20,653 bases of DNA from PKWO01 sp036384915 (GCA_036384915.1 DASVLJ010000016.1:1-20653); one strand, 5' to 3'; shown: positions 1 through 8,037, numbered from the stretch's first letter. Program-made: numbers and translations. The notes: generated from the sequence alone by a model not told the origin.

Positions 1-405
1 GTTGACAGCATCACCCTGGGCTATTCCAACTCCGTGACCACCTCGGTTGCGGGCATGGAAAAGATCAGCGGCCTGAACAACGTCGGTGCCGACACCCTGG
101 TGTTCTCGGGCGATGCCGCGCCCATCACGGCCATCACGGAGATCACCGCGGCGCAGGTGAGCGGGCTGCACGGCGACACCACCCTGCTGTCGGACTGGAT
201 CGCCACGGCGGCAGGCAAGGGCGGCGCAGTCACGGCCAACACCGTGGCATGGTTCTCGTACCAGGGCAACACCTACCTGGTGAACCTGACGGCGGCCGAT
301 ACAGGTCACCTGTCGGCCAACGACACGGTGGTGGAATTGACGGGTACGTACACCTTCGCCAATACCCACTTCGGTGGCAACGGCACGATCCACCTGATGG
401 GTTAA
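1..405 (+). CDS. C-terminus of a large, probably secreted repetitive surface protein (5' end outside window)
   Basis: The reading frame is open from the first base and ends at TAA 403-405, giving the last 134 residues. An internal GTG at 34 has no ribosome binding site, so the true start lies upstream of the window. The composition is Thr/Ala/Gly/Asp/Asn-rich and has no cysteine, as in calcium-binding or beta-roll exoproteins. The last 50 residues (VAWFSYQGNTYLV followed by NDTVVELTG) form a short beta-rich module. From memory it resembles the C-terminal ends of very large repetitive proteins exported by type I secretion. Type I secretion and surface location are inferred; no RTX nonapeptide is visible in this fragment. 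A hairpin terminator follows 48 nt downstream, so this is the last gene of its transcript. Confidence 0.7.
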   Translation, partial: VDSITLGYSNSVTTSVAGMEKISGLNNVGADTLVFSGDAAPITAITEITAAQVSGLHGDTTLLSDWIATAAGKGGAVTANTVAWFSYQGNTYLVNLTAADTGHLSANDTVVELTGTYTFANTHFGGNGTIHLMG

Positions 406-452
406 GGGCAGGCTCCGCGCACCCCGCGCGGGCGATTTGACAGCAGTACCCC

Positions 453-490
453 AGGGCGCCATCGCTAACAGCAATGGCGCCCTTTGCGTT
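453..490 (+). terminator. Intrinsic terminator of the surface-protein gene
   Basis: A perfect 10-bp stem (AGGGCGCCAT at 453-462 with ATGGCGCCCT at 474-483) encloses an 11-nt loop and runs into TTTGCGTTT. The position 48 nt after the stop codon and the T-rich tail fit a rho-independent terminator. Confidence 0.8.
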
Positions 491-598
491 TGAATGAGAA
501 GTGTAAAACCTGCTTCAAAAGTAAAACCGCGCAAGAAAGCAGATTTAACACCGCACGATACAGTTGTTGCCGTTTCGCCTCGTCCCGTCTTCGCTTGC

Positions 599-627
599 TT
601 GTCGGTAAATCGTCGCCGCGCTAGTAT
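599..627 (+). promoter_or_regulatory. Candidate sigma-70 promoter of the chemoreceptor gene
   Basis: TTGTCG (599-604) and TAGTAT (622-627) are separated by exactly 17 bp, each matching consensus at 4 of 6 positions. The -10 lies 35 bp before the ATG at 663. I found no good sigma-28 flagellar-type promoter in the 250 bp upstream, although many chemoreceptor genes use one. Confidence 0.4.
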
Positions 628-662
628 CAGCGGACGTTACAGCACAATCACGGGGGGCAGGC

Positions 663-2621
663 ATGTTTGCATTACTTCGTACCAAGCTGGTGGTTATCTG
701 CGTTGCCATTCTTGTCGTCGTTATGGCGGCAACCACGGCAACCAACTTCTTCACGACCCGCGCGCGCACGCTCGACGCGCTCGATTCGCAAATGCAGCAA
801 CTTGCGCACAGTCACGCCGCGCAACTCGGCGAATGGGTCAGGAGCAAACGCACCATCACCTCGTCGATCAAGCAAGCAGCCGACGCGTCCGATGCGCTGC
901 CCTTCATCAAGATGGCGCAAGCCGCAGGCGGTTTCGACAATGCCTACATCGGCTACGCCGACAAGCGCATGATCGCACCGAACTCGTTGCCCGAAGGTTA
1001 TGACCCGACTGGGCGACCGTGGTACACCAAGGCCTCGGCCGCCGGCGCGCCCATCCTCACCCCGCCCTATGTCGACGCGACCACTGGCAAGTTGGTCGTC
1101 ACCTTTGCCGAGCCGATAGGCGACAAAGGCAGCGTCACGGCGGTGGTCGGTTCCGACGTCTTCATCGACAATCTGGTCAAGAACGTGGTCGGCATCAAGC
1201 CCACGGCAAGCAGCTACGCTTTCCTGGTCGACGCAGGCGGTACGATCATTGCCCACCCGGACGCCAAACTTACCTTGAAGCCCATCTCGGATTTCGACAG
1301 CGGCCTCTCGGCGCAAAAGCTGCAGCAGGTCGAAGCTTCGGGCCATACGGCAGACGTCGTCGTGGCGGGACATGGCGCTCTGCTCGACGTGCAAAAGGTA
1401 GAGGGCACCGATTGGCTGCTCGTCATCGTGCTCGACAAGGGTGAAGCCACGGCGGCGCTCTCGGCCATGCTGACCTCCTCGCTGATCTCGGCCATCGTCG
1501 CCATCATTGCAGCGGTCTTCATCCTCACGGTCAGCATCTCCACCGCGCTGGCTCGCCTGACCGTAGTGCGCGATGCCTTGGACGACATCGCCTCGGGGGA
1601 GGGCGACCTGACGCGCCGCCTGTCCGCCGAGGGCCAGGATGAATTGGCGCAGATCGCCGGCGCCTTCAACCGCTTCGTCGACAAGATCGAATCGGTCTTG
1701 ATCGACATCCGCGCCACTTCCGATTCGGTGCGCGTATCCTCGGCCGAAATCGCCGCCGGCAATGCCGACCTCTCGGCACGCACCGAGTCGCAGGCCAGTT
1801 CGCTCGAAGAAACCGCCAGCTCCATGGAAGAGCTGACTTCCACCGTCAAGCAAAACGCCGACAATGCGCGCCAGGCCAACCAGCTTGCCCTGTCCGCGTC
1901 GGGCGTGGCATCGAAGGGCGGCGAAGTCGTGGGCCAGGTGGTGAGCACCATGGGCTCGATCAAGGAAAGCTCGAACAAGATCGCCGACATCATCGGCGTG
2001 ATCGACGGCATCGCCTTCCAGACCAACATCCTCGCGCTCAATGCCGCCGTGGAAGCGGCGCGCGCTGGCGAGCAGGGCAGGGGCTTCGCCGTGGTGGCCG
2101 CCGAGGTGCGCAATCTGGCGCAAAGGAGTGCCGGCGCAGCCAAGGAAATCAAGGCGCTCATCGTTGACTCGGTGGAAAAGGTCGACACCGGCGGCAAGCT
2201 GGTCGATGAAGCTGGTGCCACCATGGGGGAAATCGTGCAATCGATCCAGCGCGTGGCCGACATTATGAGTGAAATCACGGCGGCGTCGGTCGAACAAAGC
2301 GCCGGCATCGATGAGATCGGCCGGGCCGTCACGCTGCTCGATGAAACCACGCAGCAAAACTCGGCTCTGGTGGAAGAGTCGGCAGCGGCGGCGGAGAGCC
2401 TGAAAGAGATGGCGGCGCGCCTTGCCGAAGCGGTGGCGGGTTTCAAATTGTCGGTCCAGGCGGCACAAGCAACGCCGGTGCGCAGCGCAGCGAAGATTGC
2501 CGCGCCGCGTGCGGCGACGTCCACCTCGGTCGCTGTCGCCAAGCCTGCGGCCAAGCCCGTCGTGAAAGCTCCGCCGAAGCCGCCGGTTGCACGCGGTGGC
2601 GATGATTGGGAAGAGTTTTAA
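663..2621 (+). CDS. Methyl-accepting chemotaxis protein with amino-acid-type dCache sensor
   Basis: This 652-residue inner-membrane chemoreceptor has the standard layout. TM1 is at about 7-29, followed by a periplasmic dCache domain at about 33-265, TM2 at about 268-296, HAMP at about 297-350 and a cytoplasmic coiled-coil signalling domain. The conserved hairpin tip (GIAFQTNILALNAAVEAARA) starts at residue 449. Inside dCache, Y113, R118, W120, Y121, Y136, D138 and D165 reproduce the spacing of the dCache_1AA amino-acid-binding motif (PctA-type Y121/R126/W128/Y129/Y144/D146/D173), so amino acids are the likely ligands. After an Ala/Pro/Lys-rich tether of about 50 residues the protein ends in DDWEEF. 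This resembles the NWETF pentapeptide that docks the CheR/CheB adaptation enzymes. The start at 663 has only a G-rich stretch (GGGGGG) as ribosome binding site. No other che gene is in the window, so it appears to be an orphan receptor. Confidence 0.95.
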   Translation: MFALLRTKLVVICVAILVVVMAATTATNFFTTRARTLDALDSQMQQLAHSHAAQLGEWVRSKRTITSSIKQAADASDALPFIKMAQAAGGFDNAYIGYADKRMIAPNSLPEGYDPTGRPWYTKASAAGAPILTPPYVDATTGKLVVTFAEPIGDKGSVTAVVGSDVFIDNLVKNVVGIKPTASSYAFLVDAGGTIIAHPDAKLTLKPISDFDSGLSAQKLQQVEASGHTADVVVAGHGALLDVQKVEGTDWLLVIVLDKGEATAALSAMLTSSLISAIVAIIAAVFILTVSISTALARLTVVRDALDDIASGEGDLTRRLSAEGQDELAQIAGAFNRFVDKIESVLIDIRATSDSVRVSSAEIAAGNADLSARTESQASSLEETASSMEELTSTVKQNADNARQANQLALSASGVASKGGEVVGQVVSTMGSIKESSNKIADIIGVIDGIAFQTNILALNAAVEAARAGEQGRGFAVVAAEVRNLAQRSAGAAKEIKALIVDSVEKVDTGGKLVDEAGATMGEIVQSIQRVADIMSEITAASVEQSAGIDEIGRAVTLLDETTQQNSALVEESAAAAESLKEMAARLAEAVAGFKLSVQAAQATPVRSAAKIAAPRAATSTSVAVAKPAAKPVVKAPPKPPVARGGDDWEEF

Positions 2622-2659
2622 AGGGGGGAATCTGCCCGCCGGGACGGGAAGGGCCGAAG

Positions 2660-2687
2660 GGCGGGTAAGCCAACGGGGCAACCCGCC
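2660..2687 (+). terminator. Possible terminator hairpin after the chemoreceptor gene
   Basis: GGCGGGT (2660-2666) and ACCCGCC (2681-2687) form a perfect 7-bp GC-rich stem 39 nt after the chemoreceptor stop. No T-tract follows, so it may be a weak or Rho-assisted terminator or only a processing hairpin. Confidence 0.35.
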
Positions 2688-2706
2688 AAGCATCCGGGTG
2701 CTACAA

Positions 2707-2973
2707 TCAGGGCAAGGCGAGCAGCAGCATCTCGCTTTCGCATCTTATGCTTGTCTCGCCAAGATGCGGCACGACCGCGTTGACTCTTGGATCGAAAGCC
2801 CATTTGCCGTCCACCTGCACCACAGCACACCCTGCTGCCAGCGCACTGGCGACCCCGGCAGGCGCATCTTCAAATGCCAGGCAATCGGCGGCAGCGAAGC
2901 CCAGCCGTGCCGCGGCAGTGCGATAAATCTCGGGGAGCGGTTTGCCGACGCTCACGTCATCTGCGCTCACCAT
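2707..2973 (-). pseudogene. 3' fragment of a HAD-superfamily (beta-phosphoglucomutase-like) phosphatase gene
   Basis: The 88 residues match the C-terminal half of HAD-IA hydrolases. SADDVSVGKPLPEIY supplies motif III with its lysine, and AFEDAPAGVASALAAGC supplies motif IV with the metal-binding acidic residues. The N-terminal part is missing: there is no DxDGV nucleophile motif, no cap domain and no motif II. All three minus-strand frames between 2974 and 3205 translate to unrelated sequence, so homology stops abruptly near 2974. The ATG at 2973 has no ribosome binding site, so it is an internal methionine and not a credible start. Without the nucleophile Asp the fragment cannot be a working phosphatase. 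It is most likely the remnant of a deletion or rearrangement between the chemoreceptor and the DUF2059 gene. The alternative, a short expressed protein, is unlikely. Confidence 0.65.
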
Positions 2974-3205
2974 GGTAGGTGGAATCGGAATCCAGCAATG
3001 CGCCCGCGCGACTGCCGGCGCTGCATCCCTTGCCAGCGTTCGTGGAACAGAACGGCCAAAGCACGCATGCCGCCATGTACAATTCGGCGCAGGTTACGCT
3101 GCGCGAAGACATCAACGTCTTCCCCCTGCGGATCAGGCCTCGGGCGCCCGATCCATTGCACGGCGCTTGCTGGAAGCGGGGGGGCTTTTTGCCGCTATCG
3201 GGCTG

Positions 3206-4051
3206 CTATTGCGTCGCTTTCGCAGCAGCCGACGCTGGAGCTGCCGGAGACGCTGGGAAGCCGGCTTGCACGCTGGTCGGCGCATTCTGCTGATTCTCCG
3301 GATTCTCGTTCATGATCTCCTTGAGTTTCTCCAGCAAGACGGGGCTGTAGTTCCTGCCCACGCGTTCGCTCACGCCGCCGACCAAAGCGCCGATATACTC
3401 TCCCGTCGCTTCCTGAGCCATCGGCGCCATTTGCATCAGCTTGGCATAAGCCGGCTTGCTGAGCAGCTTTGCCAAGGCGTCGAAGTCGTCCTTCCCAATT
3501 GCCGTGCGTAGCTCGTCGTCGCTTGCTTCTGGCTTGGTTTTTCTCAATTCGATCACGGCCGGCATGGCACGGTGATAGAGCGGCGAGTTGTAGATGGCCG
3601 TCAAGTCCTTCAATTCATGCGTAGTGAAATGCCTGCCGTAGACGTCATAGCCGATGTCGTGATACAGCGCTGTGGCATCGACCTTGAGCAACTCGGCCTT
3701 CATGTCTTCCACGATATGCGGAATCATCTCGTCGATCACCGCGTCGACCTTGGCGCGCTTGTCTGCCGGCAAGTTGTCCAGCTGCGCCCCGCTGACGATA
3801 CCGCTGCGCACGTCATCGGCAAATGTCTGCTGCGCTTCTTCCACGTAACGCGGCCAGTTCTGCGCCAGTTCAAGGCTGTCGATAAAGGCATCGACCACGC
3901 GCTTCTTGGCAGGCGTCAGCGGCTGATCCTTCTCATGCTTGACGGCAGGCGGTTTGTTCCTGGTTGCGTTCTGCTGCTGGGCGTAGACATCGGTTGTGGT
4001 GCAAACGGCAACAACGGCGAACAAGGCGAGGGGTGTAATTCGGGGAAACAT
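3206..4051 (-). CDS. Secreted DUF2059-family protein
   Basis: This 281-residue protein begins with a signal peptide (hydrophobic core about residues 6-20, likely cleavage after VYA at about 24), so it is predicted periplasmic. Residues about 45-215 are helical and carry the features I associate with DUF2059. These include a helical N-terminal half and the segment YGRHFTTHELKDLTAIYNSP around residues 138-157, matching the family's Y-x-x-x-F-[ST]-x-x-EL-x-x-L-x-x-[FY]-x-S-P signature. The tail is low-complexity Ala/Pro/Ser. The function of DUF2059 proteins is not established. No clear Shine-Dalgarno sequence precedes the ATG; the AGGAGG nearby lies on the other strand. It lies 54 nt downstream of the hydratase gene on the same strand but has its own good promoter, so it need not depend on that transcript. 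Confidence 0.85.
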   Translation of the reverse strand: MFPRITPLALFAVVAVCTTTDVYAQQQNATRNKPPAVKHEKDQPLTPAKKRVVDAFIDSLELAQNWPRYVEEAQQTFADDVRSGIVSGAQLDNLPADKRAKVDAVIDEMIPHIVEDMKAELLKVDATALYHDIGYDVYGRHFTTHELKDLTAIYNSPLYHRAMPAVIELRKTKPEASDDELRTAIGKDDFDALAKLLSKPAYAKLMQMAPMAQEATGEYIGALVGGVSERVGRNYSPVLLEKLKEIMNENPENQQNAPTSVQAGFPASPAAPASAAAKATQ

Positions 4052-4080
4052 GATAACGGCGAGAGGAGGGTTGACGATAA

Positions 4081-4109
4081 ATGATATAAGTTGCGCGACG
4101 CATTCTCAA
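4081..4109 (-). promoter_or_regulatory. Sigma-70 promoter of the DUF2059 gene
   Basis: Reading the minus strand, TTGAGA (4109-4104) and TATCAT (4086-4081) are separated by 17 bp and each match consensus at 5 of 6 positions. The -10 ends 29 bp before the ATG at 4051. The -35 overlaps the stop codon of the upstream hydratase gene. Confidence 0.6.
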
Positions 4110-4930
4110 GATGCTTCAAACTCGAACGCACCTTCGACTGCCGGCTTCGCGCCGCAGCGCACGCGATAAGCTGCAGCTTGCAGGTCGGCATGCAATTCAA
4201 CATGTGCGCCGAGGACAATCGGTGCCTTGAAGCGTGCCGAGATCTCCGTCAAGCGCCGTTCCCGGGCGTGCTCAAGCCGCGCACAGGCCGCGCCTACCGT
4301 GTGCATGCCGTGGATGATGGGCGAAGGCAGGCCGAACAGCCGTGCCGACCAGCGCCACAGGTGGATGGGATTCCAGTCGCCCGATACTTCGGCATAACGC
4401 CCGCCTGAGGCATGGTCGAGATCCCAGGCTGCCAGTACCGGCATGGTTTCTTTTTCTGTGTCGCCTGCCTTGCCGTCGTGCGCGGAATTGCCGCGTCGCG
4501 CCAGATAGCGGCTGGTGCAATGGAAGACCGCGGCGCCATCCTGTTCCGCGCGGCTGTGCAGCGTGCAATAGCGCATGCCTCGCTCTGTGGGAGCCTCGAT
4601 GTCGATATGTGTGGCGATCTGAAGCGGCGCCTCAATGTCGGGCCGGCGTTCTTCGCGCAAGGTATTTTCCGCGTGGACCATGCCGAGCAGGCGGAAGGGA
4701 AAAGCAGGTGCCAGCATGGTGGCCAGATGCGCGCGTTGAACCAGTGGATAGTAGTACGTGATCGGCAGCGCATCGGCCGGGAAACCAAACAGTGCGTTGT
4801 AGCGTGCAAGATGTGCGAGGTCGAGCGCGGGTGCAATGAACGCGCTGTGAAGTGCGGCGCCAGGCTTTCCCGGACGCTTGAACAGCGCGCGCAACAACAG
4901 CGTGGAGCTGCCGGGAAGCACCGTCGACAT
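4106..4930 (-). CDS. MaoC-like hot-dog acyl dehydratase/hydratase
   Basis: This 274-residue protein is a tandem hot-dog of the MaoC family, which hydrates or dehydrates acyl-CoA or acyl-ACP thioesters. The C-terminal half contains the catalytic signature: the YAEVSGDWNPIH segment puts D185 and H190 in the expected hydratase-motif positions, followed by a conserved HGM at about residue 207. The N-terminal half is a more degenerate hot-dog. An upstream in-frame extension of 33 residues exists, but it overlaps the cyclase gene in another frame and is rich in Arg/Pro/Ser. I therefore chose the ATG at 4930, just 4 nt after the TGA of the cyclase gene, an arrangement typical of translational coupling. 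The natural substrate cannot be read from sequence. No fatty-acid or PHA genes are adjacent. Confidence 0.85.
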   Translation of the reverse strand: MSTVLPGSSTLLLRALFKRPGKPGAALHSAFIAPALDLAHLARYNALFGFPADALPITYYYPLVQRAHLATMLAPAFPFRLLGMVHAENTLREERRPDIEAPLQIATHIDIEAPTERGMRYCTLHSRAEQDGAAVFHCTSRYLARRGNSAHDGKAGDTEKETMPVLAAWDLDHASGGRYAEVSGDWNPIHLWRWSARLFGLPSPIIHGMHTVGAACARLEHARERRLTEISARFKAPIVLGAHVELHADLQAAAYRVRCGAKPAVEGAFEFEAS

Positions 4931-4934
4931 GGGC

Positions 4935-6152
4935 TCAGGCTGCCTGGGCATCGCCGGCCCAGTCCTCGTACTTGTCGCCTTCCTCGCCGGGGAAGAACAC
5001 TGCCTTCTTGCGGCCCGTGCCTTTCGCATTGTAGAGCGCCAGGTCGGCGCGTTTGATCACGTCCGGCAATGCATCCTTGCCGCACATGCAGCTGATCCCG
5101 ATCGAGAGCGTCACGCGTGCGGCATCGGCCCGCGGTCCGTCTTTCACCTTGCTCATCGCCGTCATGATGCGCGCCACCAGCAACTGGATATGGCTTGCTT
5201 CGGCATGGGACGCGACGATGCAGAATTCCTCGCCGCCATAGCGCGCGACGATATCGCTTTGCCGCACTGTGGCGCGCAGCAATTGGCCGACTTCGCGCAG
5301 CAGGCGGTCGCCTTCGTCGTGGCCGTGGCGGTCGTTGACGTTCTTGAAGTGGTCGATGTCGAGCATCAGCACCCAGAGCGGGAAATCCTGGCGCCGGGCC
5401 GCTTCGAATTGATGCGCTGCCAGCAGATTGAAGCTGCGCCGGTTGTTCAAGCCGGTCAACACGTCGGTGTTGGCGGCACTGTTTAATTGTACCAGCAGCG
5501 ATTCCACGTGCAGGATCACCAGGCCCAGCACGAAGGCTTGCGTTGCCGCCGTTGCCACGAGGTAGGTCAGCTGCGGCGAGAGCATATCCTGCCAATCGTC
5601 GGCGCCGAGCAGGTAGGCCGTACCGCGCATCGCCATGTAACCGCCCTGCAAGGCCAGGGGCAGCACGATGAGGATAGCCGACCACGGCGCGACCTTGGTC
5701 CGGTTGCGCAAGAAAGTGGCCAGCAGGCAGCCGCATACCACGGCGCGCGTGTAGCAAGAGATCACCGCCCAAGCCGAACCATTGCGTTCCGGCCACATAA
5801 AGGCGACCAGGCCGATGCTCGATGCCAGCAGGACCAGCCACATCCGGCCGGTCCAGCGTCCGCCGAAATGGCGCACCATGCCGCGCAAGGCCAACAGGTA
5901 GCCGGCGGTGATCAACACCAGCCCGGCCAGCGCGGTCCAGTCGGCGGCGCGTTCCCCATGCGCGACGGCTTCGGCCTGCACGTTGCGGAAATGCGTGCCC
6001 GCGATGGCATTGCCGAACAGCCCGATGCAAATCGACATGGCCCAGTCGCGCAGGCTGGCCGAGCGGTCGCGCCACCATAGCATCACCAAACCGAGCGCCA
6101 CAACCACCAGACTGGTGATGGCGAAATAGAACTCGGTACGCACATCAAGCAT
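4935..6152 (-). CDS. Membrane-bound diguanylate cyclase (GGDEF protein)
   Basis: The protein (405 residues from the chosen start) makes the second messenger cyclic di-GMP from two GTP. About seven hydrophobic segments fill residues 10-216 and look like a membrane sensor module without a recognisable named domain. The GGDEF domain follows at about 230-390, with DVLTGLNNRR, the metal-binding DIDHFK (265-270), the active-site signature GGEEF (306-310) and LSIGIS. RQSD (297-300) lies exactly five residues before GGEEF and is an intact RxxD inhibitory site, so product feedback inhibition is expected. There is no EAL domain. An in-frame ATG 20 codons upstream (6212) exists, but neither it nor 6152 has a convincing ribosome binding site. 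I prefer 6152 because the first membrane helix begins directly after it and a short upstream ORF ends over it. Confidence 0.93.
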   Translation of the reverse strand: MLDVRTEFYFAITSLVVVALGLVMLWWRDRSASLRDWAMSICIGLFGNAIAGTHFRNVQAEAVAHGERAADWTALAGLVLITAGYLLALRGMVRHFGGRWTGRMWLVLLASSIGLVAFMWPERNGSAWAVISCYTRAVVCGCLLATFLRNRTKVAPWSAILIVLPLALQGGYMAMRGTAYLLGADDWQDMLSPQLTYLVATAATQAFVLGLVILHVESLLVQLNSAANTDVLTGLNNRRSFNLLAAHQFEAARRQDFPLWVLMLDIDHFKNVNDRHGHDEGDRLLREVGQLLRATVRQSDIVARYGGEEFCIVASHAEASHIQLLVARIMTAMSKVKDGPRADAARVTLSIGISCMCGKDALPDVIKRADLALYNAKGTGRKKAVFFPGEEGDKYEDWAGDAQAA

Positions 6153-6228
6153 ATTGGCGAGCCTCAGCAGGAAGAAAGGAAGCGAGATGCGTGATGTGCA
6201 CCCAGCAAGCATGCCAATGCGAAGCCAT
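6145..6228 (-). CDS. Possible 27-residue leader peptide overlapping the diguanylate cyclase start
   Basis: An ATG at 6228 follows a strong GGGAGG on the minus strand (6246-6241), although the 12-nt spacing is longer than ideal. The ORF encodes MASHWHACWVHITHLASF and nine more residues, with four histidines and two tryptophans. It stops at TGA 6147-6145, overlapping the proposed cyclase ATG (6152-6150) in a different frame. It could be a leader that couples translation to the cyclase, or chance. There is no homology evidence. Confidence 0.25.
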   Translation of the reverse strand: MASHWHACWVHITHLASFLPAEARQYA

Positions 6229-6419
6229 CGCGCCGAAATTCCTCCCGTTATGATGTTCTTAGTGTACCTGACAAACAGGAAAGCATTGCGAAAGTGAAAA
6301 GATTTTCAACGATGGTAACGGCGCCGTCCGTGTGGCCGGCCAGTGTCGCGACCTTACCACCCTGCGCGACCTTGCGGTGTCTCCGGTGCTGCCATCAAGA
6401 TATGGCACGACTCTCCAAG

Positions 6420-8009
6420 CTACAGCAGGTTCTCGCTGATGAAGGGGGAAAGGAGCCATACCTCGAGCTGGGTCCCAAGCCCCACGCCGGGCTCGTCGTC
6501 ATATACCGTGTCCTTGTCCTCGTCGGTGCCGACCCATTGCACGTGCCCGTCTTCGGGCGCAAGGCGCAGATGGAAGCTGCCGACCGATTCCACCAGGCTC
6601 TTCAAGCGCAGCACGTCTTCGGCTAATTCGCGCGACTCCACCAGCATGCCCAGCTCGGTGTTCAGGCGCGAGGAACGGAAATCGAGATTCATGGAGCCTA
6701 CGAATGTCAGGTGCCGGTCGATCACGATCAGTTTCGAGTGCGAACGTCCGACCGAAGCGTGCAAGGCGGCGGAAAACAGCTTGTTGTGCTTCAACTGGTT
6801 TGAATCGGTCTCATACAATTCCACACCCATCTTCAGCAAGGGCTCGCGGTAGCGCGCATAGGCCGCCGTGGCGAACGGCTCGTCGTTCGACGCCATTGAG
6901 TTGGTCAAGATCTCCACATGCACGTTCTTCTCGCGCACGGCGCGCAAACCCCTCATGCCGCGCTCGCCCGGCACGAAATACGGCGAGGCCGCCACCACCT
7001 CGCTGCTGGCCTCGGCGATCGCGCGGATCACGTGCGAGGTGACGGTAGCGGGGTCTTCGATACGTTCGGACCGGCCGCTGGCTTTTTCCGGATCGTCGGC
7101 AAATACTTCGATCGCGCCGCCCAGCATCTTCAGGGGCGGCGCGCCGATATCGTTGCCCAGGCTGCCATAGCCCAGCAGGTCGAGCCGGTCCGGCGCCATC
7201 GGCGGAAAGGCTTCCCTGGCGTCCGCGGTCAACTCCGCGAACGTCGCGCGTGCCGCTTCGGGCGTGGCGCGCTGGGGCTCCAACTGGCGCAATTGATAGA
7301 CGCGCGGGCTGTTCCAGTAGCGGTCGAAAATCGCGGCAAGCTGCGGCACGGCCTCGCCCGCCACCAGCAAGTCGAAATCGACGAAGTTGCCGTCCTTGCT
7401 CGCGAAAAAATACTCGTCCGCGATATTGCGTCCGCCGGCCACGGCAAATGCGCCATCCGCAATCAAGAGCTTGTTATGCATGCGGTGATTGACGCGCGCC
7501 AGGTCGGACAAGGCGAAGGCCCAGCGCGACCAGGCAAACGCGCGCCCTGCGGGAAACGGATTGTACAGACGCACTTCGATATTGGGATAAGCTTCAAGCG
7601 AGAGCAGCATGCGGTCGCTTTGCGCCGTATACAAGTCATCGACCAGAACTCGCACCCGTACCCCGCGCTCGGCGGCATCGCGCACCGCGCGCAAAAGCGC
7701 GTGACCGGACATGTCGTTTTGCAGCAGGTAATACTGGATGTCGAGCGAACGCCGGGCATGGCGAACCAGCGTCAGCCGCGCGTCCATCGACCAAGCCGAG
7801 AGCGGCAACGGGCGGAATGCGGACGGGGAGCCTGGCGGAATGCTTTGCGCAGCCAGGTCCGCCAACTCCGTGCCTTGTTGCGCGGGCATGGAGCGGCTGT
7901 ATTCGCGTTGCGAAGGCGAAGGCAGGGAGGCGCAGGCTTGCAGCAGGGCGGCGGTAGCCGATACCGCAAACAGGGTCAGGCAGTGCCGGAAGCACGTTTT
8001 CAAAGACAT
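6420..8009 (-). CDS. Phospholipase D-family lipoprotein, cardiolipin-synthase-like (ClsC/YmdC type)
   Basis: The 529-residue protein has two PLD phosphodiesterase motifs: HNK with D185 (H178, K180, then GGRN) and HSK with D431 (H424, K426, then GSMNLDFRS). Together these build one active site in enzymes that transfer phosphatidyl groups or cleave phosphodiesters. The layout and the segments SLDIQYYLLQND and RMHNKLLIADG match the YmdC/ClsC branch, which makes cardiolipin from phosphatidylethanolamine and phosphatidylglycerol. The N-terminus is a lipoprotein signal with lipobox LQAC (Cys26), so membrane anchoring outside the cytoplasm is predicted. An in-frame GTG three codons upstream is possible, but the ATG at 8009 is preferred. 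No ymdB-like partner gene is adjacent. The exact reaction is inferred; a plain phospholipase is the alternative. Confidence 0.88.
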   Translation of the reverse strand: MSLKTCFRHCLTLFAVSATAALLQACASLPSPSQREYSRSMPAQQGTELADLAAQSIPPGSPSAFRPLPLSAWSMDARLTLVRHARRSLDIQYYLLQNDMSGHALLRAVRDAAERGVRVRVLVDDLYTAQSDRMLLSLEAYPNIEVRLYNPFPAGRAFAWSRWAFALSDLARVNHRMHNKLLIADGAFAVAGGRNIADEYFFASKDGNFVDFDLLVAGEAVPQLAAIFDRYWNSPRVYQLRQLEPQRATPEAARATFAELTADAREAFPPMAPDRLDLLGYGSLGNDIGAPPLKMLGGAIEVFADDPEKASGRSERIEDPATVTSHVIRAIAEASSEVVAASPYFVPGERGMRGLRAVREKNVHVEILTNSMASNDEPFATAAYARYREPLLKMGVELYETDSNQLKHNKLFSAALHASVGRSHSKLIVIDRHLTFVGSMNLDFRSSRLNTELGMLVESRELAEDVLRLKSLVESVGSFHLRLAPEDGHVQWVGTDEDKDTVYDDEPGVGLGTQLEVWLLSPFISENLL

Positions 8010-8037
8010 GGTGCGCACCCATGTGAAGGATGGGAGT

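Noticed and set aside
500..660. Sigma-28 (flagellar) promoter for the chemoreceptor
   Set aside because: No TAAA-N15-GCCGATAA-like match was found; a sigma-70 candidate fits better.
672..2693. 673-codon minus-strand ORF opposite the chemoreceptor gene
   Set aside because: It is an antisense shadow of a strongly supported gene, His/Arg/Asp-rich with no recognisable domain, as expected from GC-rich codon use.
2587..3315. 242-codon plus-strand ORF running from the chemoreceptor end through the HAD fragment into the DUF2059 gene
   Set aside because: It overlaps three better explained features, has no ribosome binding site and has no coherent protein signal.
4294..6078. 594-codon minus-strand ORF across the cyclase and hydratase genes
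   Set aside because: It lies in a different frame over two genes with clear motifs (GGEEF and GDWNPIH), and its Arg/Pro/Ala-rich translation shows no family signal.
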